Source of the DNA: Phenylobacterium sp.
Lineage (GTDB): Bacteria; Pseudomonadota; Alphaproteobacteria; Caulobacterales; Caulobacteraceae
Length of the DNA stretch: 64,000 nt
NCBI GenBank assembly: GCA_020401865.1
Contig: JADCAS010000005.1
Span: forward strand, 62,001 to 126,000
Direction: 5' to 3'
The notes beneath the pieces are model-generated. The model was given only the letters and a program-made list of their open reading frames with translations, made no database searches and was not told where the DNA came from. The position numbers and the translations under genes are program-made. Below, piece after piece: positions 34,294 to 43,864 of this stretch (its first letter is position 1; every line of letters starts with the position of its first letter).

Positions 34294-35433
34294 ATGGACT
34301 TTGCGCTCAACGACGACCAGGCGGCCATCCAGGCGGCGGCCCGGGCCTTCGCCGAGGCCGAGCTGGCGCCGCACTCGGCCCGCTGGGACGAGGACCGGGA
34401 GTTTCCGGTGGAAACGCTGCGCGCCGCCGCGGCCCTGGGCTTTGCCGGGCTCTATGTGCGCGAGGATGTCGGCGGCTCGGGCCTCGGGCGCCTCGACGCG
34501 GCCCTGGTCTTCGAGGAACTGAGCCGGGGCGATGTGTCCGTGGCGGCCTACATCTCCATCCACAACATGGTCTCGTGGATGATCGACCGGTTCGGCGATG
34601 ACGCCCAGCGCCAGCTCTGGCTGCCCCGGCTGGCCACCATGGAGCTGCTCTCCAGCTATTGCCTGACCGAGCCGGGGGCGGGGTCGGACGCGGCCTCCCT
34701 CTCCACCCGGGCGGTGCGAGATGGCGACGACTATGTGCTGGACGGCGCCAAGGCCTTCATCTCCGGGGCCGGGACCTCCGACCTCTACCTGGTCATGGCC
34801 CGCACGGGGGAGGGCGGCGCCCGGGGCGTCTCGGCCTTCGTGGTGGAGGCGGGGACGCCGGGCCTGTCCTTCGGCGCCCAGGAGCGCAAGATGGGCTGGA
34901 ACGCCCAGCCCACCGCCATGGTCCACCTCGACGGGGTGCGGGTGCCGGCGGCCCACCGGATCGGCGCCGAGGGCGAGGGCTTCCGCTTCGCCATGGCCGG
35001 CCTGGACGGCGGGCGCATCAACATCGCCGCCTGCTCCCTGGGCGGGGCGGGGCTGGCGCTGGAGACCGCCCGCGAACACCTCTCCGCCCGCCGCCAGTTC
35101 GGCCGGCCCCTGGCGGATTTCCAGGCCCTCCAGTTCCGCCTCGCCGACATGGCCACCGAGCTGGAGGCCGCCCGCCTGATGGTGCGCCGCGCCGCCTTCG
35201 CCCTGGACGCCGGCGACCCCTCCGCCACCCTCTACTGCGCCATGGCCAAGCGCTTCGCCACCGACGGCGGGTTCGAGGTCGCCAACCAGGCCCTGCAACT
35301 GCATGGCGGCTATGGCTATCTTCGGGACTATCCCCTGGAGCGGATCGTGCGCGACCTGCGGGTCCACCAGATCCTCGAAGGCACGAACGAGATCATGCGG
35401 GTCATCATCAGCCGGGAGATTCTGGGACGATGA
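34294..35433 (+). CDS. Isobutyryl-CoA dehydrogenase (acyl-CoA dehydrogenase family)
   Basis: Oxidises isobutyryl-CoA to methacrylyl-CoA in valine breakdown. It has 379 residues from ATG at 34294 behind GGGGAGA. Features: GLYVREDVGGSGLGRLDAAL, the signature YCLTEPGAGSDAASLSTRAV (about 125-145), KMGWNAQPTAMVHLDGVRVP, and the C-terminal LHGGYGYLRDYPLERIVRDL with the ILEGTNEIMRVIISR end. The substrate is inferred from the next two genes, which are the following steps of the same pathway. Stop overlaps the next start (ATGA). Confidence 0.92.
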   Translation: MDFALNDDQAAIQAAARAFAEAELAPHSARWDEDREFPVETLRAAAALGFAGLYVREDVGGSGLGRLDAALVFEELSRGDVSVAAYISIHNMVSWMIDRFGDDAQRQLWLPRLATMELLSSYCLTEPGAGSDAASLSTRAVRDGDDYVLDGAKAFISGAGTSDLYLVMARTGEGGARGVSAFVVEAGTPGLSFGAQERKMGWNAQPTAMVHLDGVRVPAAHRIGAEGEGFRFAMAGLDGGRINIAACSLGGAGLALETAREHLSARRQFGRPLADFQALQFRLADMATELEAARLMVRRAAFALDAGDPSATLYCAMAKRFATDGGFEVANQALQLHGGYGYLRDYPLERIVRDLRVHQILEGTNEIMRVIISREILGR

Positions 35434-36485
35434 GCGAGGAGATCATTGCCGTAAGGGAAGGGGGACTGGGGAGACTCACCCTGAACCGCCCCCAGGCCCT
35501 CCACGCCCTCACGACCGTTATGTGCTCGACCTGCATAACGGCCCTCCTGGACTGGAAGGACGATCCGACCGTCGAGGCCGTGCTGATCGACCATTCCGGA
35601 GAGCGCGGCTTCTGCGCCGGGGGCGACATCCGCATGCTGGCCGAGAGCGGCGCCGCCGACGGCCGCCTCGCGCGCGAGTTCTTCTTCATCGAGTACCGAT
35701 TGAATCATTTGCTCTTTTCCTATCCGAAGCCGGTGATCGCGGTGATGGACGGGATCACCATGGGCGGCGGCGTCGGCCTCTCGGCCCCGGCCCGCTACCG
35801 CCTCGCCACCGAGCGCACGACCTTCGCCATGCCCGAAACCGGCATCGGCCTCTTCCCGGACGTCGGCGGCGGCTGGTTCCTGCCCCGTTTGCCGGGTCGG
35901 ATCGGTCTCTGGCTCGCCCTGACCGGGGCCCGGATCAAGGCCGCCGACTGCCTGCGGGCGGGCCTGGCGACGCACTACGTCCCTTCGGAGAAGCTGCTGG
36001 AGCTGAAGGCGGCCCTGGCTGGGAACCTTCAGGATATCGAGGGCTTGCTGGCGCAGTTTCATGTGGACCCCGGCCCGGCGCCGGTCGACGCCCACCGCGC
36101 CGAGCTGGACGCGGCCTTCGGCGCGGACTCGGTGGAGGCCATCGTCGCGGCCCTGGAGGCCGGCTCCGACTGGGCCCGCGCCCAGGCCGAGGCCCTGAAG
36201 ACCAAGTCGCCCCAGACCCTGAAGGTGGCCTTCCGCCAGCTGGCCCTGGGCCTCGCCGCCCCGGACTTCGCCGCCAACATGGCCATGGAGTACCGGATCG
36301 GCGCCCGGGTCGTGCAGCGCCACGACTTCCTGGAGGGCGTGCGCGCCGTCATCGTCGACAAGGACAACGCCCCCAGGTGGGACCCGGCGACCCTGGAAGG
36401 CGTGGGCGAGGACCTCCTGGACGCTATCTTCGCCCCCCTGCCGGCGGACCAGGAATGGTCGCCCCTGGAAAGGACATCTCGATGA
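35430..36485 (+). CDS. 3-hydroxyisobutyryl-CoA hydrolase / enoyl-CoA hydratase-family protein
   Basis: Crotonase-fold enzyme of 351 residues, the length of HIBCH enzymes rather than ordinary hydratases (about 260). Motifs: RGFCAGGDIRMLAESGAA, VIAVMDGITMGGGVGLSAPA, TFAMPETGIGLFPDVGGGWF and LPGRIGLWLALTGARIKAAD. The GGDIR and DVGGGWFLPRL segments are typical of 3-hydroxyisobutyryl-CoA hydrolase, which frees 3-hydroxyisobutyrate. Position between the isobutyryl-CoA dehydrogenase and mmsB, with ATGA overlaps on both sides, supports this. A separate methacrylyl-CoA hydratase is not in the operon. Confidence 0.9.
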   Translation: MSEEIIAVREGGLGRLTLNRPQALHALTTVMCSTCITALLDWKDDPTVEAVLIDHSGERGFCAGGDIRMLAESGAADGRLAREFFFIEYRLNHLLFSYPKPVIAVMDGITMGGGVGLSAPARYRLATERTTFAMPETGIGLFPDVGGGWFLPRLPGRIGLWLALTGARIKAADCLRAGLATHYVPSEKLLELKAALAGNLQDIEGLLAQFHVDPGPAPVDAHRAELDAAFGADSVEAIVAALEAGSDWARAQAEALKTKSPQTLKVAFRQLALGLAAPDFAANMAMEYRIGARVVQRHDFLEGVRAVIVDKDNAPRWDPATLEGVGEDLLDAIFAPLPADQEWSPLERTSR

Positions 36486-37366
36486 CCCGCATCGCCTTCA
36501 TCGGCCTGGGAAACATGGGCGGCGGCATGGCCGCGCGGCTGGTCGGCGCGGGACATGAGGTCTCCGCCTACGACCTTTCAGCCGAGGCCCTGGCGCGGGC
36601 TGCGGGCCGCGGCTGCACGCCGGCCGCCAGCGTCCGCGAGGCCGTGGCTGGCGCTGAAGCCGTGATCACCATGCTGCCCGCCGGCCCGCAGGTGAGGGCG
36701 GTCTATGAGGGCGAGATCCTGGGCCAGGCCCCCGCCGGCGCCCTGCTCATCGACGCCTCGACCATCGACGTGGAGACCGCCCGCGCCGTGGCGCAGAAGG
36801 CCGCCGAGGCGGGCTATGTCTTTGCCGACGCGCCGGTGTCGGGCGGGACAGCGGGCGCCGAGGCCGGGACCCTGGCCTTCATGGTCGGCTGCGACGAGGC
36901 CCGCTTCGCCGCCATCGAGGCTCTCCTGGCGCCCATGGCCCGGGCGGTCCTGAGGGCCGGCGACCACGGGGCGGGGCAGGCGGCCAAGATCTGCAACAAC
37001 ATGCTGCTGGGCATCTCGATGATCGGGACCTGCGAGGCCTTCGCCCTGGCCGAGCGCCTGGGGCTGGAGCCGGACAAGTTCTTCGACATCGCCTCGAAAT
37101 CCTCCGGCCAGTGCTGGTCCCTGACCAGCTATTCGCCCTGGCCCGGCCTGGTGGAGACCGCGCCCTCCAACCGCGACTATGCCGGCGGCTTCGCCGTGGC
37201 CATGATGCTGAAAGACCTCAAGCTGGCCCAGGCGGCGGCGGCCTCGAACGGCGCGTCGACCCCCCTCGGGGCCCAGGCCGAGGCCCTCTACGCCCTCTGG
37301 GACCGGCTCGGGAACAGCGGCAAGGACTTCTCCTCCATGCTCCAGTTCCTGAGGGGAGGGACTTGA
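36482..37366 (+). CDS. mmsB: 3-hydroxyisobutyrate dehydrogenase
   Basis: Oxidises 3-hydroxyisobutyrate to methylmalonate semialdehyde with NAD. It has 294 residues. The Rossmann start is IAFIGLGNMGGGMAARLVGA, substrate loop DAPVSGGTAGAEAGTLAFMV, catalytic Lys in GAGQAAKICNNMLLGISMIG. The C-terminal MMLKDLKLAQAAA and NSGKDFSSMLQFLRG are as in valine-pathway enzymes. It is last in the three-gene operon. The next enzyme, MmsA, is not encoded nearby. Confidence 0.94.
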   Translation: MTRIAFIGLGNMGGGMAARLVGAGHEVSAYDLSAEALARAAGRGCTPAASVREAVAGAEAVITMLPAGPQVRAVYEGEILGQAPAGALLIDASTIDVETARAVAQKAAEAGYVFADAPVSGGTAGAEAGTLAFMVGCDEARFAAIEALLAPMARAVLRAGDHGAGQAAKICNNMLLGISMIGTCEAFALAERLGLEPDKFFDIASKSSGQCWSLTSYSPWPGLVETAPSNRDYAGGFAVAMMLKDLKLAQAAAASNGASTPLGAQAEALYALWDRLGNSGKDFSSMLQFLRGGT

Positions 37367-37388
37367 TCTGGAGCCTTGCAGTCGCGAT

Positions 37389-37402
37389 TTGACCTGCATC
37401 AT
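37389..37402 (+). promoter_or_regulatory. FixK/FNR-like box upstream of hemA
   Basis: TTGAC-CTGC-ATCAT, nine of ten positions of the TTGA(T/C)-N4-(A/G)TCAA pattern bound by FixK/FNR regulators. It is centred about 118 bp before the hemA start. Oxygen control of hemA by such regulators is known in other alphaproteobacteria. It is a single imperfect site found by eye. Confidence 0.35.
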
Positions 37403-37513
37403 GACGCCCGCGTCAGGTTGGCTGGACATTGATTGCGCCGGGGTGCAAAAGTCCGCCGGTTTTTGTTGGGTTTTCGGCCCGGGTTCGCCGCCCGGCCTGC
37501 TGGGATCAGAGCC

Positions 37514-38740
37514 ATGGATTACAAGGCCGCCTTCGCCGATGCGCTGGACAAGGTCCGGGCCGAGGGACGCTACCGGGTCTTCGCCGACCTGAAGCGCCAT
37601 CGCGGCCGCTTCCCCAACGCCACCTGGACCCGTCCCGACGGCTCGACCTCCGAGGTCGTGGTCTGGTGTTCCAACGACTACCTGGCCCAGGGCGAGAACC
37701 CTGTCGTGCTCGACGCCATGAAGGCGGCGATCGACGAGGCCGGCGCCGGCTCCGGCGGCACCCGCAACATCTCCGGCACCACCCGCTACCACGTGGAGCT
37801 GGAGCGTGAGCTGGCCGACCTGCACGGCAAGGAATCGGCCCTCCTTTTCACGTCGGGCTACGTCTCCAATGAGGCCTCGCTCTCGACGCTGTACAAGATC
37901 CTGCCCGGCCTGATCGTCTTCTCCGACGCCCTGAACCACAACTCGATGATCTCGGGCATCCGTGGCGGGCGGGGCCCGCGGCAGATCTTCCGGCACAACG
38001 ACCTGGCGCACCTGAAAGAACTGCTGGCCGCCGCCGACCCGGCGGCGCCCAAGCTGATCGCCTTCGAGAGCGTCTATTCGATGGATGGCGACATCGCCGA
38101 CATCCCCGGCACCGTGGCCCTAGCGAAGAAATACGGCGCCATGACCTACATCGACGAGGTCCATGCGGTGGGCATGTACGGCCCGCGGGGCGCCGGCGTG
38201 TGCGAGCGTGACGGCGTCATGGCCGAGATCGACATCATCGAGGGCACCCTGGGCAAGGCCTTCGGCGTCATGGGCGGCTATATCGCCGCGGACGCCGTGA
38301 TCGTCGATGCGATCCGCTCCTATGCCGATGGCTTCATCTTCACCACCTCCGTGCCGCCGGCCGTGGCCGCGGGCGCCGTGGCCTCGATCCGCTGGCTCAA
38401 GGAGCACAATGAGGTTCGTGAGAAGCACCAGGAGCGCGCCGCCGCCCTGAAGTCGCGGATGGAAGCCGCAGGACTTCCGGTCATGCCGTCGGTCAGCCAC
38501 ATCGTGCCGGTGCTGGTGGGCGACCCCGTCCACTGCAAGCTGATCTCGGACATCCTGCTCGAGGAGCACGGGGTCTACGTCCAGCCGATCAACTACCCGA
38601 CCGTGCCCCGGGGCACAGAACGGCTGCGCTTCACGCCCAGCCCCGCGCACACGGACGAGATGATGGATCATCTGGTCCGGGCGATGGAGAAGCTCTGGGT
38701 CCGCTGCAATATCCAGAGGGTCGGCGGTCAGGCCGCCTGA
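37514..38740 (+). CDS. hemA: 5-aminolevulinate synthase
   Basis: PLP enzyme joining glycine and succinyl-CoA, the first haem step in alphaproteobacteria. It has 408 residues from ATG at 37514 ([20 protein letters not shown]). Motifs: [37 protein letters not shown], the Asp region [20 protein letters not shown], and the PLP Lys in [17 protein letters not shown]. Length is normal. The 147-bp gap upstream holds the candidate FixK/FNR box. It lies downstream of mmsB with its own likely promoter. Confidence 0.97.
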   Translation: MDYKAAFADALDKVRAEGRYRVFADLKRHRGRFPNATWTRPDGSTSEVVVWCSNDYLAQGENPVVLDAMKAAIDEAGAGSGGTRNISGTTRYHVELERELADLHGKESALLFTSGYVSNEASLSTLYKILPGLIVFSDALNHNSMISGIRGGRGPRQIFRHNDLAHLKELLAAADPAAPKLIAFESVYSMDGDIADIPGTVALAKKYGAMTYIDEVHAVGMYGPRGAGVCERDGVMAEIDIIEGTLGKAFGVMGGYIAADAVIVDAIRSYADGFIFTTSVPPAVAAGAVASIRWLKEHNEVREKHQERAAALKSRMEAAGLPVMPSVSHIVPVLVGDPVHCKLISDILLEEHGVYVQPINYPTVPRGTERLRFTPSPAHTDEMMDHLVRAMEKLWVRCNIQRVGGQAA

Positions 38741-38847
38741 GGCCCGCCGACTTTTCCGCCTTTCGCCTGCCGATGACGGTTCCGCCCGGGGCGTCGACGC
38801 TGTAAACAGCCCGCGTTCGGCCGCGCCGAATCCTCAGGACAGGCTCC

Positions 38848-40143
38848 ATGACCACACAGACCCTCGTCGCCGGCGTCCCGGCCGGTTTTTTCTCGGCATC
38901 CGTTGCGGACTCCGACCCCGCCCTCGGTGCGGTGATCTCGGGTGAACTCCGGCGCCAGCAGGACCAGATCGAGCTGATCGCCTCGGAGAACATCGTTTCC
39001 CGCGCCGTGCTCGAGACGCAGGGGTCGGTCCTGACGAACAAGTACGCCGAGGGCTATCCGGGCAAGCGCTATTACGGCGGTTGCGAGGTGGTGGACGAGG
39101 CCGAGGTCCTGGCCATCGCCCGGGCCAAGGCCCTGTTCGGCTGCGAGTACGCCAATGTCCAGCCGCATTCGGGCAGCCAGGCCAACCAGGCGGTCTTCAT
39201 GGCCACTCTGACGCCCGGCGACACCTTCATGGGCATGGACCTCGCCGCCGGCGGCCACCTGACCCACGGCAAGAGCGTCAACCAGTCCGGCAAGTGGTTC
39301 CGGCCGGTGTCCTACGCGGTTCGGTTACAGGACCACCTGATCGACTATGACCAGGCGGCCGAGCTGGCCCTGGCCGAGAAGCCCAAGGTGATCATCGCCG
39401 GCGGGTCGGCCTATTCCCGGCACATCGATTTCGCCCGGTTCCGCCAGATCGCCGATTCCGTCGGCGCCCTGCTGATGGCCGACATCGCCCATTACGCCGG
39501 CCTGGTGGCGGGCGGCGTCTATCCTAACCCCTTCCCGCACGCCCACGTGGTGACCACTACGACCCACAAGACCCTGCGGGGCCCACGCGGCGGCCTGATC
39601 CTGACCAACGACAAGAAGCTGGCGAAGAAGCTGGACTCCGCCGTGTTCCCGGGTCTTCAGGGCGGGCCGCTGATGCACGTCATCGCCGCCAAGGCCGTCG
39701 CTTTCGGAGAGGCGCTTCGTCCGGAGTTCAAGGCCTACGCCCGGCAGGTGATCGACAACGCCCGGGCCCTGGCCAACAGCCTGCAGCAGGCCGGCTTCCG
39801 GATCGTCTCCAACGGTACGGACAGCCATCTCTTGCTCGTGGACCTGACGCCCAAGGGCGTGAGCGGGGCGGACGCCGAGGTCGCCCTCGAGCGCGCCGGC
39901 ATCACCACGAACAAGAACGGCATTCCGTTCGACCCGCTCCCGCCCGTCCAGACCTCGGGCATCCGGGTGGGAACGCCCGCCGGGACCACCCGGGGCTTTG
40001 GCGAGTCCGAGTTCCGGCAGGTCGGCCGCTGGATCGGCGAAGTCCTGGATGGCGTGGCCGCCGGTGGGGATAATTCGGTGGTCGAGGCTAAGGTCCGGGG
40101 CGAGGTCCTGGCCCTCACGAAACGCTTTCCCATCTACGGCTGA
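38848..40143 (+). CDS. glyA: Serine hydroxymethyltransferase
   Basis: Interconverts serine and glycine with tetrahydrofolate. It has 431 residues. Motifs: [55 protein letters not shown], and the PLP Lys in [18 protein letters not shown]. The N-terminal 20 residues ([20 protein letters not shown]) are longer than usual. It precedes nrdR by 41 bp, an order also seen in Caulobacter. Confidence 0.97.
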   Translation: MTTQTLVAGVPAGFFSASVADSDPALGAVISGELRRQQDQIELIASENIVSRAVLETQGSVLTNKYAEGYPGKRYYGGCEVVDEAEVLAIARAKALFGCEYANVQPHSGSQANQAVFMATLTPGDTFMGMDLAAGGHLTHGKSVNQSGKWFRPVSYAVRLQDHLIDYDQAAELALAEKPKVIIAGGSAYSRHIDFARFRQIADSVGALLMADIAHYAGLVAGGVYPNPFPHAHVVTTTTHKTLRGPRGGLILTNDKKLAKKLDSAVFPGLQGGPLMHVIAAKAVAFGEALRPEFKAYARQVIDNARALANSLQQAGFRIVSNGTDSHLLLVDLTPKGVSGADAEVALERAGITTNKNGIPFDPLPPVQTSGIRVGTPAGTTRGFGESEFRQVGRWIGEVLDGVAAGGDNSVVEAKVRGEVLALTKRFPIYG

Positions 40144-40184
40144 GCCCTCTAATAGGGGTCGGCCCGGCCGGGAGGGGCCAGATC

Positions 40185-40658
40185 ATGCGTTGCCCGTTCT
40201 GCGGACACCCCGAGAGCCAGGTGAAGGACAGCCGCCCGTCAGACGACGGCGCGGCGATACGTCGGCGCCGGTCCTGTCCCGAGTGCGGGGGCCGGTTCAC
40301 CACCTTCGAGCGGGTCCAGCTTCGCGAGATCACCATTCTGAAGCGTTCCGGTCGGCGCACGCCGTTTGACCGGGACAAGCTGGCGCGGTCCATCGCCATC
40401 GCCACCCGCAAGCGGCCCATCGAGCCCGAACGCATCGAGCGGATGATCTCGCAGATCGTGCGGCAGCTGGAGAGCCTCGGCGAGACGGAGCTCCCGTCCT
40501 CCGTTGTCGGCGAGATGGTCATGAAGCAGCTCAAGGCCCTCGATGACGTGGCCTATGTCCGCTACGCCTCGGTCTACCGCGACTTCCGGGAGGCGGCCGA
40601 GTTCGCAACCTTCCTGGGTCGTGAGGGCCTGAGCGAGAGCGGAGAGGATGACCGCTAG
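40185..40658 (+). CDS. nrdR: Ribonucleotide reductase transcriptional repressor NrdR
   Basis: Zinc-finger plus ATP-cone repressor of ribonucleotide reductase genes. It has 157 residues. The finger is [17 protein letters not shown] with [19 protein letters not shown] (four Cys). The ATP cone follows (VLKRSGRR-like [20 protein letters not shown]) and ends in [19 protein letters not shown]. It starts the riboflavin cluster: the next gene begins 11 bp before its stop. Confidence 0.97.
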   Translation: MRCPFCGHPESQVKDSRPSDDGAAIRRRRSCPECGGRFTTFERVQLREITILKRSGRRTPFDRDKLARSIAIATRKRPIEPERIERMISQIVRQLESLGETELPSSVVGEMVMKQLKALDDVAYVRYASVYRDFREAAEFATFLGREGLSESGEDDR

Positions 40659-41298
40659 CCGGGTCACCCTGAAGCTTGCGACCAGCCTGGACGGCCGGAT
40701 CGCCACGGCGACCGGAGAGAGCCGCTGGATTACCGGAGAGGCCTCCCGCCTTGAGGTTCACAGACTGCGCGCCGGGCATGACGCCGTGGTGGTGGGGATA
40801 GAGACCGCCCTTGCGGACGATCCGGAACTCACTGTCCGGCTGGAGGGCCACTCCGGGCCCCAGCCGGCGCGGGTGGTGATGGACACCCGCCAGAGGCTTC
40901 CCGTCAGCTCTCGGCTTGCACGGACGGCCCGCGAAATCCCGACCTTCCTGATTTCGCCGGCGCCGCCTCGCCCGGACCTCGCCGCCCTCGGAATCCGCTT
41001 CGTCACGCTGGGAACCGGCGCCCTGCGCCCGGACCCGAAGGAGGCGGTCGAGGCCCTGCGCGCCGCGGGCCTTCGTCGGCTCTTCATCGAAGGCGGCGGC
41101 AAGGTCGCGGCGTCCTTTCTCGCGTCCGGCCTCGTAGACCAGCTGATCTGGTTCCGCGCGCCCCTTGTGCTCGGCGCACGGGGTCGACCCGCGGTGGGCG
41201 ATCTGCCATGGGACCGTCTGGCCGAGGCGCCGCGCTTCCGGCGGGTTACCATCGCCGAGTTCGGACCCGACCTCTGCGAAACTTACGAGAGGATCTGA
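40648..41298 (+). CDS. ribD: RibD-type 5-amino-6-(5-phosphoribosylamino)uracil reductase, reductase domain only
   Basis: It has 216 residues. It begins directly in the reductase domain ([40 protein letters not shown]) and continues through [40 protein letters not shown] and the C-terminal strands. The N-terminal deaminase domain with its zinc motif (HAE, PCxxxxxxPPC), normally fused in RibD, is absent; nrdR occupies the DNA where it would be. The start overlaps nrdR by 11 bp and the stop overlaps ribE by one base, so the short form looks settled rather than recently broken. The deaminase must be encoded elsewhere. Confidence 0.85.
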   Translation: MTASRVTLKLATSLDGRIATATGESRWITGEASRLEVHRLRAGHDAVVVGIETALADDPELTVRLEGHSGPQPARVVMDTRQRLPVSSRLARTAREIPTFLISPAPPRPDLAALGIRFVTLGTGALRPDPKEAVEALRAAGLRRLFIEGGGKVAASFLASGLVDQLIWFRAPLVLGARGRPAVGDLPWDRLAEAPRFRRVTIAEFGPDLCETYERI

Positions 41299-41888
41299 TG
41301 TTCACCGGAATCGTCACAGACATCGGAACCGTCCGGATGGTCCGAGATACAAACAGGGATCGCCGGTTCGAGATCGGCACGGCCTACGACCTCTCCACCG
41401 TCGATATCGGGGCCTCGATCAGCCATTCGGGATGCTGCCTGACCGTCGTGGAGAAGGGTGGGGACTGGTTTGCGGTTGAGGTGTCCGGCGAGACGCTCGC
41501 GCTGACACACCTGGCGGACTGGCAGGTGGGTCGACGCGTCAACCTGGAGCGGGCGGCGAAGGTCGGAGACGAGCTGGGCGGCCATATCGTCTCAGGACAT
41601 GTGGACGGTATTGGAGAGGTGATCTCGATCACCCCGGAAGGCGGGTCGCGGCGGGTGCGTTTCCGCGCGCCTCGTCCGTTGCACAGGTTCATCGCGCCCA
41701 AGGGCTCCATCACGGTCGATGGCGTGTCCCTGACGGTCAACGAGGTCGAGGACGATGTCTTCGGCGTCAACCTGATCCCCCACACCTGGGAAGTCACCAC
41801 CTTGGGCGACCTCGCGCCCGGGGCCCGGGTCAACCTCGAGATCGACATGCTGGCCCGGTATCTCGCCCGCTGGCGCGAAACAGCCTAG
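41298..41888 (+). CDS. ribE: Riboflavin synthase alpha subunit
   Basis: Dismutates two lumazines to riboflavin. It has 196 residues with the internal duplication typical of the enzyme. Repeat one begins [17 protein letters not shown], with [20 protein letters not shown]. Repeat two has [17 protein letters not shown] and [20 protein letters not shown]. The ATG overlaps the ribD stop (TGATG). ribBA usually follows in Caulobacter-type clusters; here ribH follows after 26 bp. Confidence 0.96.
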   Translation: MFTGIVTDIGTVRMVRDTNRDRRFEIGTAYDLSTVDIGASISHSGCCLTVVEKGGDWFAVEVSGETLALTHLADWQVGRRVNLERAAKVGDELGGHIVSGHVDGIGEVISITPEGGSRRVRFRAPRPLHRFIAPKGSITVDGVSLTVNEVEDDVFGVNLIPHTWEVTTLGDLAPGARVNLEIDMLARYLARWRETA

Positions 41889-41914
41889 AAGCGCCGCTGA
41901 GAAGGAATACTGAC

Positions 41915-42379
41915 ATGACTCCGGAAAAGGTGCGCCTCCTGATCGTCGAGGCGCGGTTCTATGACGACCTGGCCGATGAGCTGCTTCGGGGGGCGTCGGA
42001 CGTGATCTCCGCCCACGGCGCCGGGTTCGACGTGGTGAGCGTTCCCGGGGCGCTGGAGATCCCCGGGGCTATCGCCATGGCCCATGAAGCGCGCCTTTCG
42101 CCAGCAGGCGTCAGCTACGATGGCTATGTCGCCCTCGGAACCGTGATCCGGGGCGAGACCTATCACTTCGAGATCGTCTCGAACGAGAGCGCCCGGGGGC
42201 TCATGGACCTGACCGTCCGGCAGGGAGTCTGCCTGGGAAACGGCATCCTGACGGTTGAGGACGAGGACCAGGCCTGGGAGCGAGCCCGGGTCAGCGAGGG
42301 CGACAAGGGCGGCGGCGCCGCGAGGGCCGCTCTGGACATGATCGGCCTGCGGCGACGGTTCCTGGGTCAGGACCGGTAA
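41915..42379 (+). CDS. ribH: 6,7-dimethyl-8-ribityllumazine synthase
   Basis: Joins the pyrimidine with 3,4-dihydroxy-2-butanone phosphate to give lumazine. It has 154 residues. Motifs: [58 protein letters not shown] with the active His, and [18 protein letters not shown]. Its stop overlaps the nusB start (TAATG). The missing ribBA means its second substrate must come from a gene elsewhere. Confidence 0.96.
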   Translation: MTPEKVRLLIVEARFYDDLADELLRGASDVISAHGAGFDVVSVPGALEIPGAIAMAHEARLSPAGVSYDGYVALGTVIRGETYHFEIVSNESARGLMDLTVRQGVCLGNGILTVEDEDQAWERARVSEGDKGGGAARAALDMIGLRRRFLGQDR

Positions 42380-42834
42380 TGCCCGCGTCCCACCAGGCCC
42401 GCTCCGTCGCGCGTCTCGCAGCGGTTCAGGCCCTCTACCAGATGGAGGTGTCCGGAACGGGCGTGGAGGCGGTCGTCCGCGAGTTCTCTGATCACCGGTT
42501 CGACCGCGCGATCGGGGGCGAGGACGGGGAAGCTCTCGCGGCCGCGGACGAAGCCTTCTTCGCCGAGCTGGTTCGGGGGGTTGTTGCAGAGCAGCGGCGC
42601 ATTGATCCGTCGATCGCCCAGAGGCTGGCCCAGGGCTGGCGCCTTGAGCGCCTGGACGCCACGGTGCGCGCCATCCTGCGGGCCGGGGCCTTCGAGCTTG
42701 CCCATCGCCCGGACGTTCCCGTGGAAGTGGTGATCAACGAGTACGTCGACCTGGCCCGATCCTTCTTCGAGGGGCCTGAACCCGGGTTTGTGAACGCCGC
42801 CCTCGATGGACTGGCCAGGGATGTCCGAGCCTGA
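42379..42834 (+). CDS. nusB: Transcription antitermination factor NusB
   Basis: RNA-binding factor in rRNA antitermination complexes with NusE. It has 151 residues, all helical: [20 protein letters not shown] at the N-terminus, [20 protein letters not shown], and [20 protein letters not shown], followed by [14 protein letters not shown]. The ribH-nusB-thiL order is conserved in proteobacteria. Confidence 0.96.
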   Translation: MPASHQARSVARLAAVQALYQMEVSGTGVEAVVREFSDHRFDRAIGGEDGEALAAADEAFFAELVRGVVAEQRRIDPSIAQRLAQGWRLERLDATVRAILRAGAFELAHRPDVPVEVVINEYVDLARSFFEGPEPGFVNAALDGLARDVRA

Positions 42835-42838
42835 TCCC

Positions 42839-43792
42839 ATGAGCCCGCCGGACGAGTTCGGCCAGATCGCCGAGTTCTTCCGGCCCCTGACCCGGGGGGA
42901 TCCCGGGGCCTTCGATCTGCTGGATGACGCCGCGGTCGTGACCGCCCGCACCGGGACCGATCTCGTGATGACCCAGGACGCCATTGTCGAAGGCGTACAC
43001 TTTCCCGCCGGTGAGGCCCCGGAGGACGTGGCCGCCCGTTTCTTCCGGGTCAACCTCTCGGACCTGGCGGCCAAGGGCGCAGAGCCCTTCGCCTGGCTCC
43101 AGACCCTCGCCTGGTCGCCGGAGTGGCCGCTCGAGCGCCGTCGCGCCTTCGCCGGCGGTCTGGCGCGGGAGGCCGGGATTTTCGGTCTGACTCTGCTGGG
43201 CGGGGATACGGTCTCGACCCCTGGGCCCTTCATGGCGTCGGGAACCTTCCTCGGCCGGTGTCCGCCGGGCGGGGTCATTCGCCGCTCGGGCGCCCGGCCT
43301 GGCGACCTGCTTCTGGTCACCGGGCCGATCGGCGACGGCTGGCTGGGTCTGCAGGCGGTGACCGGAGCCCTCAAGGACCCTACCGGGGGCCTCGCACGGA
43401 AGTTCCGCCGGCCTGAGCCCCGCCTCGATCTCCGGGCCGTCCTCAGGGCCTGCGCCCGGGCGGCGGCCGATGTCTCCGACGGGCTGATCGCCGATGCACG
43501 CCACCTGGCCACCGCGTCCGGTTGTGGCGTCCACCTGGCGCTGGAGCAGTCGCCTTTGTCTGAGTGGGGGAAGGACTGGCTCGCAGGCTCCCCGGATGAG
43601 GTCGGCGCACGGATCGCCCTGGCCTCGGGTGGAGACGACTACGAGATCGTGCTGGCTGCAGAGCCGGCGCACCGTGAGGTCCTGGAGGCGGCGGGCTGCT
43701 CGGTCGTGGGGGTCTTTGTTGACGGCCCCTCAGAGGTGTTGCTCAATGGTCGAGCCCTGGATGTGGGCCCCGGGGGATGGCGCCATGCCTGA
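42839..43792 (+). CDS. thiL: Thiamine-monophosphate kinase
   Basis: Phosphorylates thiamine phosphate to the diphosphate cofactor. It has 317 residues from ATG at 42839 (MSPPDEFGQIAEFFRPL). An ATG at 42821 would add six residues and overlap nusB. Motifs: LLDDAAVVTARTGTDLVMTQ with DAIVEGVHF, VNLSDLAAKGAEPFAW, LLGGDTVSTPGP, VSDGLIADARHLA and ASGGDDYEIV. Fold and order match the PurM/ThiL family. Confidence 0.95.
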   Translation: MSPPDEFGQIAEFFRPLTRGDPGAFDLLDDAAVVTARTGTDLVMTQDAIVEGVHFPAGEAPEDVAARFFRVNLSDLAAKGAEPFAWLQTLAWSPEWPLERRRAFAGGLAREAGIFGLTLLGGDTVSTPGPFMASGTFLGRCPPGGVIRRSGARPGDLLLVTGPIGDGWLGLQAVTGALKDPTGGLARKFRRPEPRLDLRAVLRACARAAADVSDGLIADARHLATASGCGVHLALEQSPLSEWGKDWLAGSPDEVGARIALASGGDDYEIVLAAEPAHREVLEAAGCSVVGVFVDGPSEVLLNGRALDVGPGGWRHA

Positions 43793-43821
43793 GCGGGCTC
43801 ACAGCGCCGGGCGAAGAACCG

Positions 43822-43849
43822 CCCCAGGAGCCTTCCGGGGGGCTGTTTT
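43822..43849 (+). terminator. Possible hairpin terminator after thiL
   Basis: CCCC-A-GGA / TCC-G-GGGG stem with one A-G mismatch and a four-base loop, followed by GCTGTTTT. It lies in the 72-bp gap after thiL. The weak T-tract makes it uncertain. Confidence 0.35.
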
Positions 43850-43864
43850 GTCGCGCCGTCGAGA

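Noticed and set aside
40144..41915. FMN riboswitch in the riboflavin cluster
   Set aside because: Spaces before ribD, ribE and ribH are absent or 26 bp, too short for an RFN element, and none of its conserved blocks were seen.
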